From NCBI RefSeq assembly GCF_964204645.1, contig NW_027437432.1, forward strand, positions 1-64,000: a stretch of DNA of 64,000 nt, given 5' to 3'. Positions 1 to 10,900 of the stretch are shown here, one piece after another. The translations under genes were made by a program, and so were the position numbers. The notes under the pieces are model-generated. The model was not told the origin of the DNA. It ran no database searches and was given only the letters and a program-made list of their open reading frames with translations. Numbering within the stretch: the stretch's first letter is position 1; each line of letters starts with the position of its first letter. This DNA is from Tubulanus polymorphus. Taxonomy: Eukaryota > Nemertea > Palaeonemertea > Tubulaniformes > Tubulanidae.

Positions 1-770
1 CCTGTTTAATAGCTGTTCGTAGCTCTATCAATACCTGTTTAATAGCTGTTCGTAGTTTATCAATACCTGTTTAATAGCTGTTTGTAGCTCTATCAATACC
101 TGTTTAATAGCTGTTCGTAGTTTCTCAATACCTGTTTAATAGCTGTTCGTAGTTTATCAATACCTGTTTAATAGCTGTTCGTAGTTTATCAATACCTGTT
201 TAATAGCTGTTCGTAGTTTCTCAATACCTGTTTAATAGCTGTTCGTAGTTTCTCAATACCTGTTTAATAGCTGTTCGTAGTTTATCAATACCTGTTTAAT
301 AGCTGTTCGTAGTTTCTCAATACCTGTTTAATAGCTGTTCGTAGTTTATCAATACCTGTTTAATAGCTGTTCGTAGTTTCTCAATACCTGTTTAATAGCT
401 GTTCGTAGTTTCTCAATACCTGTTTAATAGCTGTTCGTAGTTTCTCAATACCTGTTTAATAGCTGTTCGTAGTTTATCAATACCTGTTTAATAGCTGTTC
501 GTAGTTTCTCAATACCTGTTTAATAGCTGTTCGTAGTTTATCAATACCTGTTTAATAGCTGTTCGTAGTTTATCAATACCTGTTTAATAGCTGTTCGTAG
601 TTTCTCAATACCTGTTTAATAGCTGTTCGTAGTTTCTCAATACCTGTTTAATAGCTGTTCGTAGTTTATCAATACCTGTTTAATAGCTGTTCGTAGTTTC
701 TCAATACCTGTTTAATAGCTGTTCGTAGTTTATCAATACCTGTTTAATAGCTGTTCGTAGTTTCTCAATA
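1..770. repeat. 32-bp tandem array derived from TRABD exon 2 end and splice donor
   Basis: About 24 head-to-tail copies of a 32-bp unit reach the window edge, with small variants (tttctcaata versus tttatcaata). Read on the minus strand, each unit equals the last 31 bases of TRABD exon 2 (residues SIEKLRTAIKQ) plus the first bases of the intron, so each copy repeats CAG|gtattg. The unit is not a multiple of three. Reading past the first donor gives a stop within the next copy. Confidence 0.95.
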
Positions 771-1467
771 CTGATTGTTTTTGCTTCCTCCAGTAAAGTT
801 TTCTCATCCAATGAAAGAATACTAACTCTTCCTGGACATAATTCAACCATTACTATATCTGGTTTACATTCCTGAATCGTCTATTAATACAATAGAAAAA
901 ACAATCTTTGATTAATAATAACACGATTACGAGGAAAGAGAAAATTAATCAGATTTATGACGACACAGACCTGAGCTACATCGGCCTGACTCTCCTCACT
1001 GAAATGAGCAGTTCCTACAATATACACCTTACTGCCGTCTGCTGTCTCTAGCGTCGTGACGGTATCCGGTAAATTAGGATACTCAGGGCGTTCGATCGCT
1101 CGTTGAGACGGGAATAAATGATCCATCGCTGAATCCTGTTGATCATTATCTTCAATATCAGATTCATCACCGCTCTCAGCATCATCCTCATCTGAATTAT
1201 CATCTATTTCACTTTTATCATCAGTTTCCTCAACTGGTGTTAGTTCCTCCAATCTGGGTCCGTCTGGTCCGGGTCCGTCTGGTCCGGGTTTCTCTGGTCC
1301 GGGTTTCTCTGGTCCGGGTCCCTCTGGTCCGGGTTTCTCTGGTCCGGGTTTCTCTGGTCCGGGTTCCTCTGGTCCGGGTTTCTCTGGTCCGGGTTCTCGC
1401 GCTGTGTGGTTTGCATTGTTTTCCAGACTTGTTTTTAAATGTTTCTCACTCAACGTTTTAACTTCAT
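740..1467 (-). CDS. TRABD: TraB domain-containing protein, 5' coding exons (partial)
   Basis: Two exons on the minus strand: 1467-971 and 880-740. The first carries an acidic N-terminal stretch with a run of PGPEK pentapeptides, then the start of the TraB domain, including VGTAHFS, the GxxH-type motif of the TraB/Tiki family. It ends CAG|gtctgt. The second starts after TTAATAG with TIQECKPD and runs through VMVELCPGR to SIEKLRTAIKQ, matching TRABD order with no gap. The donor of exon 2 lies in the first unit of the 32-bp array at 1-770, and the rest of the gene is beyond position 1. The first in-frame ATG is at 1126. The open frame continues upstream to an acceptor-like TTTTTAAG before 1467, so the real start is probably in an unseen upstream exon. 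TraB-family proteins are membrane-associated, and some are metalloproteases. Confidence 0.85.
1256..1395 (-). repeat. 15-bp coding minisatellite in TRABD (PGPEK repeats)
   Basis: About nine tandem 15-bp units (tctggtccgggtttc on the plus strand) encode Pro-Gly-Pro-Glu-Lys and variants (EE, EG, DG). The unit is a multiple of three, so copy-number change keeps the frame. The region is low-complexity, charged and proline-rich. Confidence 0.9.
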
Positions 1468-3354
1468 CTTAAAAACAATATCAATCATTTTAAATATTTG
1501 ATTCACCCTGTGACACTCACCGCATCTTCCAGAGGGTGACCCTCACTACCACCACACTGATGGTACGAGGGTCACAACTTATACCCAGACAGACAGCAAT
1601 ATGATCCTCCTCTCTCATTCTATAGGATACCTCTTATTAAGCTAAAGGGGTAAACAAGTAAGTATTGGACTAGAAGATACACAATATCCGTGTATGATGA
1701 TAACGAGAGAAATCCCACAATAACGAAGTCAAGATTGAAAAATTATATATCACAATGATTGTATTTGAGATATCTGATATAGAATTTTTCAATCTTTACT
1801 TTGTTATTGTGGGATTCCTCTCGGTAAACAAGTCGGTCTCTATCTACTAGCCCGGGCTAATACTAACTAGTCAGTAACCTGTCTGTGGTTTAGTTTCACG
1901 ATAGCATATTTTCACAACCCTCATAGTATAAGCCAATCCGATTATAAAAAGCTTACCACCAACAAGGAGTAACTAACTAGCCCGGGCTAGGCATCGATCG
2001 ATTGGATCAGCTGTTCACATCTATCTATCATCATCCGGATCGACATCTGTTCATCATCAATTAGCAGAGATTAATTTTGTAAGTCTCTCCCCGGCCCGAG
2101 AATGACCACGGTAAGTGGTATTACAGGCCGGGCTCCAGGTGTTCCATAGTTGCTTCGTGATTTAGGTCTTAATTAAGTATAATTACCCGTAATTTCCATT
2201 GTTTATTAAACAATATGCTGCCGTTAGTTCACAACAGGGTTTTCCCAATTACGTCATTCAGGGTTCCCGAAACATGACGGCATCGCTAGTGAATGGATAT
2301 CCCGCAGAGGAGGGTGGCAGCACCGTCTAGACTGTTACTAATTTCCCACAATTAACTAAGCCAAGGTGACTTATTCTCTTGGATCTAGTTTATTTAACCA
2401 ATGATATTCATGTATAAATAAAGAAAAATTATAGGACGGAAACAACAATTATATTCGACAATTTCATATATCACAGATCTCTGATATTAAAACAATTATA
2501 CAATTTATCATATATAAATATCATCATTACAAATAAATAAATAAAAGACTTATCCTAAAACTGGCACCAATAAAACAAAACAAAAGAAAAATAGTCAAGA
2601 TTCTAAAATCCGAATGTCTCGGAGCAATGAAGCTATAATGGGAGCTTATTCCTTAAGAAAAATAAAATATAATTCCAGTATTTAACAACCTCCACACTGC
2701 CCCGACGCGAGACATTTTCTAGTAAATAGTTAGTTCCATGGTTTAGTAGAAAATATATAACAGGATTTGTAAATTTTTTATAACCAAAAACCCAGTGAAT
2801 TCATTATAGAGAGACTGATATTGTTTTAAGGCTGAATACATTCAAGTTTAACCCTTAGATGCTAATCGAATGTGAATGATGAGGCCTAGTATATGCCAGG
2901 CGACAGTGGTCAGCGTGTGAGAGGGGTTACTGTACAGAGTGCTAGCAACAGCCCAGCCCGCTGCGCTCGAAGGCTTCTACTGAGGGCGCTAGCTGCAGAT
3001 GGTGGTCTAACGTAACATTACAATTGTTGTCTAAAAACCTAATTTCTACTACGAGCAAATAAACACATAATATCAATATTACAGTGTATTACATTTAGTA
3101 CAATGTATAATGATGTATTACGCTGTATTACAATGAATTACATGTTGTTCAGTTTTCACGATATTGAAACAAATACCGATTATAAATACATAAAATCTGT
3201 ATTCAAAATGTATACAATTTTTCCTTTATCAATATCAAAACCAATAAAATGAATACAAATTACATTTTTTCATGAATAAATTATCTAAATATCTATATTT
3301 GATATTTCTAGGTCATGTGACGAGCTGAAACATGTGCGACTGACATGTACATGT
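1468..3354. other. Spacer between TRABD and the large FN3/cupredoxin gene
   Basis: Apart from the inverted repeat at 1704-1823, no coding exon could be supported. A small GC-rich palindromic patch (cccggcc...ggccggg) lies near 2092-2133. The spacer probably holds the TRABD promoter and any upstream TRABD exon, neither of which I could place. Confidence 0.5.
1704..1823. repeat. Near-perfect inverted repeat, about 47-bp arms
   Basis: The left arm begins CGAGAGAAATCCCACAATAA (1704) and the right arm ends at 1823 as its reverse complement, with three or four mismatches over about 47 bp and a loop of about 25 bases. It could fold as one long hairpin. It lies between TRABD and the large gene, outside any coding exon. 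A short foldback transposon or a hairpin RNA precursor are both possible. Confidence 0.85.
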
Positions 3355-3360
3355 TTTATT
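3355..3360 (-). terminator. Poly(A) signal of the large gene
   Basis: AATAAA on the minus strand, about 130 bases after the stop codon at 3488-3490. It is the first perfect hexamer downstream, implying a short 3' UTR. Confidence 0.55.
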
Positions 3361-3487
3361 ATGTTGTATTTCCCTAAAGTAAAGAGAATTGGGAGCAAAA
3401 ATCGGTGACAAGACACAGAGAAATATAATAAACACCCAAGTCATCGGCAAACAGTTTAACAACTCATTGAAATTCTTCTCTCCTTAA

Positions 3488-4901
3488 TCAATATCGATCT
3501 TTTCTCATTTTTCTAGTTTTTGTTGCCAGGGGTGACTGGAATTTCTCTAAATAAGGACTCGTTAATTGAGCGTTTAAATTTCCTGAAGCTGAAAACGGAC
3601 GTTTATTTACAGATAGTTTATCTTTCCTCGCGCTGGTGCTGCCACCGGCTCCGCTCCGAGATTTACTACTCTTGATAAATAGTTTTGGCGACCCGCTGTT
3701 GCTCATACCGCTGTGTTTCGGGGATGTTAAACCATCGCGACTGTGACCGTTTATGAATCCGTTGCTAGGCTGCGGATGTAGTGTCGTTATAGCGGGAGTC
3801 GAATGCTCACTAGAGGGCGTATGAATCAGTAAACTCGCAGTTTTCTTACGATATTTTGACATATCTGAAATTATAGGTTTTTAGTTTATAGAATTTCTGG
3901 TGAATTTGAAGCGATCAGATCGAGAGAACTGGACCGATATATTACCGAGGAATTCTGAAGTGATATCAGTACTAGCGCCATCTATATCATCTAAACCATC
4001 TACTTCAGTCATCGTCGTGTAAAGTGTCTGATCGAGAAATGCAGAAAATGACGAATAATCAAAACTGCAGTTACGACCTTGCCATACGAGATTATCTGAA
4101 ATATTTAAAATTAAAGATCAGTCTTAGACCATGGGTTATAGATGATTGTTCATGATATCGCGAGGCAGGTTAATTTATACATTTCACTTACTTTGTGGAT
4201 ACATAATAGTAATGTACGGAACTCCTTGAATCTTTAATTTCTTACTCAAATCCTGATCTTTTCTTCCTTTAGAAGGCGTGCTTTTCGGAGTAGAAGGATC
4301 TTTATTATCTAATCCTACGATTTGACCGGTTGTATGTCTGATTATTACGTCATCTCTCCAACCATTCTTCATTAGAACGTGAATCAATTCCTGACGTTCA
4401 GCGATTATATTACTGTCTAAACCAACGGCAACCGTCAGGAAATTGCACTGAAAATCATTTATTTGAATCCAGTTTCATGAAAACAGAATTGAAATACAAT
4501 GAGTAATAAACAGAAATGTTAACTTACAGTTGTGTATTTCTCTTTAGCGAATTTGAAGAAGTAACTGGCAACTTTCATCGAAGCCAAACACCTGAAATAC
4601 AATCAAATAACACGAATAAATGAGGTTTCACGAAGGCCACTCACTTCCCCTCAGAGAACCGTAGCTCTCCTTCCTCGCACAGGAAACGTTCACTTACCAG
4701 TGAGTCCAGAATAAGATGACTGTTGGTTTATCGGTATTACCAGCAATCATCGGTTTAAATTCTCCATCAAATACATCTCTTAAAGCGCAGGGTGGTGCGG
4801 GTACGGGCTGTGAGAGGGCGCCCTGGTGAATCGGACGGTTTGGCGTGTGCATCTCCATCCTATATGTATCTGGATAGTGACAGCAGCCTTGTGACGGAAA
4901 C
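3488..4901 (-). CDS. Large gene, exons 54-58: thioredoxin-like domain and basic tail
   Basis: Exons 4901-4698, 4591-4528, 4447-4192, 4095-3946 and 3864-3488. After a Pro-rich lead, DVFDGEFKPMI, comes the beta strand PTVILFWTHWC, then LASMKVASYFFKFAKEKY, FLTVAVGLDS, a lysine/serine-rich insert (PSTPKSTPSKGRKD), and GVPYITIMYPQ with a cis-proline-type Val-Pro, then LVWQGRN. This is the order of a thioredoxin fold. The active-site position reads W-C-L-A-S, so only one cysteine remains (CxxS). The last exon is Ser/Lys/Arg-rich and looks disordered. Trx-fold identity is inferred from motif order. Confidence 0.7.
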
Positions 4902-7900
4902 CTACAAACATAAACAATATCATTGCAGTCACTGTAGTAAATACTGATGTCATACAGGCATTCAAAATATGAAGAGACCTTAATTTCAACATGAAACATC
5001 AGTTGAATTTGTAGAATATCTCAAATTTTCAAAAAAAAAACTTTTGAGGAAATGAATATTTATAAGTAGAACTTACTTGGATTCTTTATTGTGCATATTA
5101 TTGAGACAGTAGAATGAGAATGGTTGGAATGGATGTGTTAATAATTCGACTATATTTGACTCGACACTGTTTGCGTGTGGTTTATCAGCTATTGCTATCA
5201 TACTCAATCTGTGACTAGGTTCACCTAAATTCAACTACAAAACAAACAATTCATTTATACAACAGTTGCATATTCAGTTATGGTAACAATGCTTAAATCA
5301 AGGAATTCTTTTGAAGAACCTTTGAAAGAAGAAATGTATGTATGACCTGATCGATTGAAATGTTAGTCGTGATCTGCGTGATCCAAGATGGCCACCAGTA
5401 ATTCTACACTTACCTTGATTCTGACAGTTTTGATGCCAGCGTGTAAAGTACAACCATACTGTTTACCATCAACCAGTACTTTATAACCACTGACATTTAT
5501 ATCTGCATTACTCTGAGGACATTGCCAACTGACATGTGCCAACAGGTGACCTGAAAGAACAACAACAAACAGACCTCATACAGTTTGTGAGGGTTTCAGT
5601 TGCTTATTAACCAGCGGACCTAGATAAAGTGATGCTGCACATTTAACTGCTTCAACTTTTGAGGGGAGGGGAGGGGGAACAGGAGGAGGGGTGTCTGTTA
5701 AATGTATAGTTCAATCATTTGAAATGAAGTTATCTCGAGTCAAATGGTATAAACTAAAAACTGTGTATTTTGATTGTCTAATCTACGAACCTGTATAATG
5801 AGCTAATGATGAGAAACAATCCTCTAACATGTCTTCAACAAGCACCAGACTTTCATTTACTTTAGAACCAACCTAAAAAAATATAAAATATTTCATTAAC
5901 CAACGATTTCATTCGATGAGTTCCAAATCAGTCTCAGAAATGTCAAAATTCATTTTACCTCAGAATCGAGTTTCTTCGATGATTTATTTAAAGTCAACAA
6001 TCGATCTCGTTTATTCAATAAATCACACGTGATTTTCTCGATTCGTCTGCGCTCTTCTAAACCGACGACGGTGATAGCAATAACCGGCGGATCCGGACTT
6101 AAAGCCGGTTGGATCGAGATCGACTCCGACCGACTAATTTCACTCGTTCCGTGAACCTAAACAATAACATCGAAAACCAAAATTCAAAATAACTGTCAAA
6201 TGGATCTAAAAATAGTAACTAACATCCAGCCCCCCCCCCCTTGAAGTCTCTCTCAAATAAACTAGAAAATCAATACTTACCAGAACCTCAAGATGCACCC
6301 TGTAAGTTCCTTTCTTTAGATTCTTTAATTCAGCGACTCTAGTTTCAGGATGAATCGGACTAACAGTCTGTACAACTTTATCAGTTCCTTCTTCCGTACA
6401 ATACAACTAGAAATTATTGATATAACATGAAACCATTTACAAATAGCAAAAACTACCAGGGGAGAGTAACAGTAATAGTTGAGTGATTTTACCTTAAACT
6501 GTTTAATTTTGACACCTCCCGTGCAGTAAGGATCAGTCCAGCGAACTCTTACAGCATTTCCTGTGATACTTTCAGCTTGTGTTAACATCGGTGCTTTTAC
6601 TCCGGGCCACGTGACAAATAACGGTTCTGACGGTTTACTGTGTAGTTTCTCATTAATACATAACGCCTATAAACATAAACACATGTGAAATACATAACAT
6701 CCACTTACACAACATCCACAACTGTGGAACTGTGGAGTCCAGAACTGACAATATATACCTGTATCTGGAATGCGTATTCCATGCACCATTTTCCGTGTGT
6801 AAATGTATAAGTGAGTTGATCAGGTCCGAGCATGGCTTCAACAACTCCATTTACAAACACTTTAAACCCACTAATAACACCCTCACCATACGTATTAATC
6901 TTATCCCATTCAATCGCGATATATTTGAAGTTACAAGCTCTGAAAAAAATATTTGAAAAATTCGATGAATAGCTTAGAGAGGAGAGAAGGGGGAGAGAGG
7001 AAAGAGAGAGGAGAAAGAGAGGAGAAAGAGTAGGTACCTGAGAGATAGAACTGGTGTATCTGGTGGAGCTGAAGTCTGAACTACAATCCGTGATGATTTC
7101 TCTAATACATCTTTATCTTCACCCAAAACGAGTAAATGAATAAAATGATTTGTTCCCGGGAAACAACCATTAATGATGCAATGCTGCTGATTGGATGCAA
7201 CCGTTACTTCTTTTTGCTGAAATAAACATGTCGAAAAATGTATCAGACATTCCACGTGTCAGTTACAACTGAGTCCACAGATCCACGTGTCAGTAACAAC
7301 TGAGTCCACAGATCCACGTGTCAGTTACACAGACTCGGGTAAATCAGACATTGTACAAACCATTGGTTGTGCCATACTGCTCCATTGTACTTTATAACCA
7401 GTAACTCCCTCTGGTGTTATATATCCGGACCAATCGAGATGAATCGAATCATCGGTTGTTTGTATTGATTTTAATGGAATGATGTCGTGATCTTCCTCAG
7501 CAGACGTATATTCTGAGAGATGTAAGCTGCCAGCTTCTGGTAGATAGCTAGCGCCGTCTTGTGTACTGATATATAACGTATTAGACAGTGCCGATTCACT
7601 TCCCGATTCATTTATAGCGATTAGATTCACTTTATAATGTCGATTCGCGCGGCACGGAATCACTGCTTTATGGTGTTTATGAGTCAATGATTTACCAACT
7701 CTTTTATCGTCTAAAAGCAACTGTGGATAAAATAGATTCATACTTAGTTAAAAATCAACAGCAGCCGCAGTGAGAGGGACAGGGTCAGGGTCTGGGGCTG
7801 GGTTAGAGTTAAGGGTTAGGGGAACAGTGATTGTTTCTAACCTGATATCCTTTGATTTTATTTTGTCCATGAATTCGAGGTTCTCCCCAAACAATACTGA

Positions 7901-10900
7901 ATTCATCACTTTCAATCGAGCGTAAAAATATCTCCGGAGCAGTGGCGACACCTGGTATCAGTACTTGTAAGTGCGGATAATTCGGCGTGGTCGATTCTTT
8001 TTTATGGATCACTTCTAAACCGAGTTCATAAATGCATCTACAACAAGAACATGTCAAACTCAGACCAATTTCTTAGTGTAAAATCATTCAGTTTAGTTGT
8101 ATCAATATTTTATACCTGTCCTCATTCACAGCTATTGAACATCTATTCACATTAGAATCTAATACTTTACTCTTTACGACTGGTTTCTGTTTATTGTAAT
8201 AATTCACACGGAATTGTTTGATTTTATCGTTTTGTTCGTGTATTTTCCAATCGAAGTAAATTTCACCTCCGCCGGTTTGAGTCGCGGATCTAGGAACAAA
8301 TACAGCACTCATTTCAGAAATACAACCTGAAAATAGAGAGACCAGAAAACTGGGTCAACTGTGAGATAACTAAAAGAAAACTGGGTCAACTGTGAGATAA
8401 CTAAAAGAAAATTGGGTCAACTGTGAGATAACAACAAGAGAACTGGGTCAACTGTGAGATAACAACAAGAGAACTTGGTCAACTGTGAGATAACAACCAG
8501 AGAACTGGGTCAACTGTGAGATAACAACAAGAAAACTAGGTCAACTGTGAGATAACAACCAGAAAACTAGGTCAACTGTGAGATAACAACCAGAAAACTA
8601 GGTCAACTGTGAGATAGATGTTCTGGTGATGTGAATAGCATTCAAATTAACACGATTGTGAAATTGATATTAATGAATAAATCTCTCTTACCGGGATAAA
8701 GTTCAGGTATCGACACTGACACAGATTCAGACATCGATTCATCATTTTCTATTTGTTCATCTCCAGAAAGACTGACGAAACTGGTGCGAGAAATAGAGTC
8801 ATCTGTACCGGAACTAATTACAGCATCTTCACCATTCATCTGTTTATAAATATTACAATTAGAAGCACATCACCCTATGACATCACTATATCAACCTATG
8901 ACATCACAACTGACCTTTCTCTTGCGATCTTTCTTCACCTCATCGACGCACGTTACAGCTGTTAATACAATACTGTATGTTTTACCTCCTCTACATTTAG
9001 TGAGAGTACACGTCTGAGCGAGAGGTGATAAACATCGGTGGAATTTACCGTTAATAATCAGTTTATAACCCTGTAACGAACGTTGTAGTAACCGTGGTGA
9101 CCCGTCACACCGATATTTACCGATTACAGAGTATAAAACTGGTTTATTCCACGCAAGTTGTATCGTATTCTGCGTGTAACCACGGATACCGATTACGGGC
9201 TGTTCGCACGGAGCTCGCGTACGTATAAACAACGAACTCGAAACGACGTGAGTCGTCCGTCTGTTCATCATTTCAGTCGTCGTCGACGACGATGAGTCCA
9301 TTGTTGTTTTAACGCTAACGATCGCCTCGACGACGATTTTATACCGAATTCCGGGCAGTAAATTAACGATCGATATCGTATTATCACCGGGATTTAGATT
9401 CATGTGATCGGCTGTATTTAATTCATCTTGTTTACGAGGATATAACGGAGCCTCGGACCACCGGACGATCTGACCTAATAAACGATTCGATCCATAAACG
9501 GTCGGTGGTTTCCAACGGATAACGATACAATCAGTATGTATTTGATCGGCTGATAGGTTATAGGGCGCGTCCGTTCCCGAGGTTAGAGCAATAACGGTAG
9601 CCTGCGGCAACCAACGATTGTCTTTCGGGATTAAACTGAAATCTTGCGGTAATTTCTGAAGTCGTTTCGTCTCGTCGCGATCGGGAAGTTCGTAAAAGAA
9701 TTCTTCGGTTACCGTGGTGATCGTAACAATGTGTTCTACGCGTTCTCCGAGATTCTCGATCGTACAACTCGTCGCGTCCGGCAACAGATCTAACGTTACT
9801 ATCTCAGGATTTGTCGCCATAGGAACGCAATCAACTCTCAAACCTACAAATAACAATCAAATCAGTTATCTATTTTCAAACTGAGCAGTTTGAGAACTGA
9901 AGAGTTTTAAACTGATTTATACCGATGACTTCAACTCCGTGCTCTTTAGGTGGATCCCAGGCTAGTTGAATACTGTGACACGTTGTAGCTGTGACTCCGA
10001 TATTTTTAGGTGGATGCGGAGGCCTAGCCGTGTGAATATTCAATTTATTTGATTTTCCAGTTAGAATTAACGTGTTATTTCCGTTCTCAACGAGGTTCCC
10101 ATCAACATCTACAACAATACAATCACACGAGTTTACTGTAATGTTTGATATTTTAGATGGATTATAGAAATGAATTGTAGAGTGATTACGGTAATCTGTC
10201 TACCTTCATCATAAGCCGAATAAGATCTGGTGCTTCTTCCTTCTATGATCACCGTATAAGTTGTGTCCGATTTTAGATCATCTAACAACAAGTGATCCTC
10301 TAAAAACAATGAGAGAGATTGAGAAAATCAAGGAGCTGCAACAATAAGGAGGAGATGGAAGGAATGTTAGAACAAACCTGATGTAATCTGACTGTTAATA
10401 TCTAATTCGGGTTGGTCCCCTGGCCACCATGTGACTTCATAACTCTCAGGAGCTACGAAGTGAGCCTGCGGTTTGTTAGCTATAAATAAACACATCTCAG
10501 CGAGATTAGACAATTATTGAAATAATAATAGAATTGATTGAGACAACAATGTGAATCACAGTGAGTACTTACATGTATTCCAGACAATGAATGCTGAATG
10601 ACCGGTAACTGTTTCACACCACACTTTAGACGGTGGTTGTACTAACCCTGTGTAGTGAACTGACAGTTTAGGTCCTGCCTTACAAGCTGTATACTGATCA
10701 TGTTTAATATTATCTGTAAAAACATCGATGAAATAATCTTAAAATATCTGAAAATATGGAGTATCATTCATCAGTTTACAGAGAGATTGTTGCTATGGAG
10801 CCAAATTTAGAGTGAAAGAAAGTTTGCTAAGTTTAGTAGTGTTCAGTATTAGAACACGCAGTTCCACAGTTCATCGTTGATATTTGACTGTATAGAGTTT

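Noticed and set aside
1-770. CRISPR-like array
   Set aside because: Units are contiguous with no unique spacers, the context is a spliced animal gene, and the unit equals the end of a TRABD exon.
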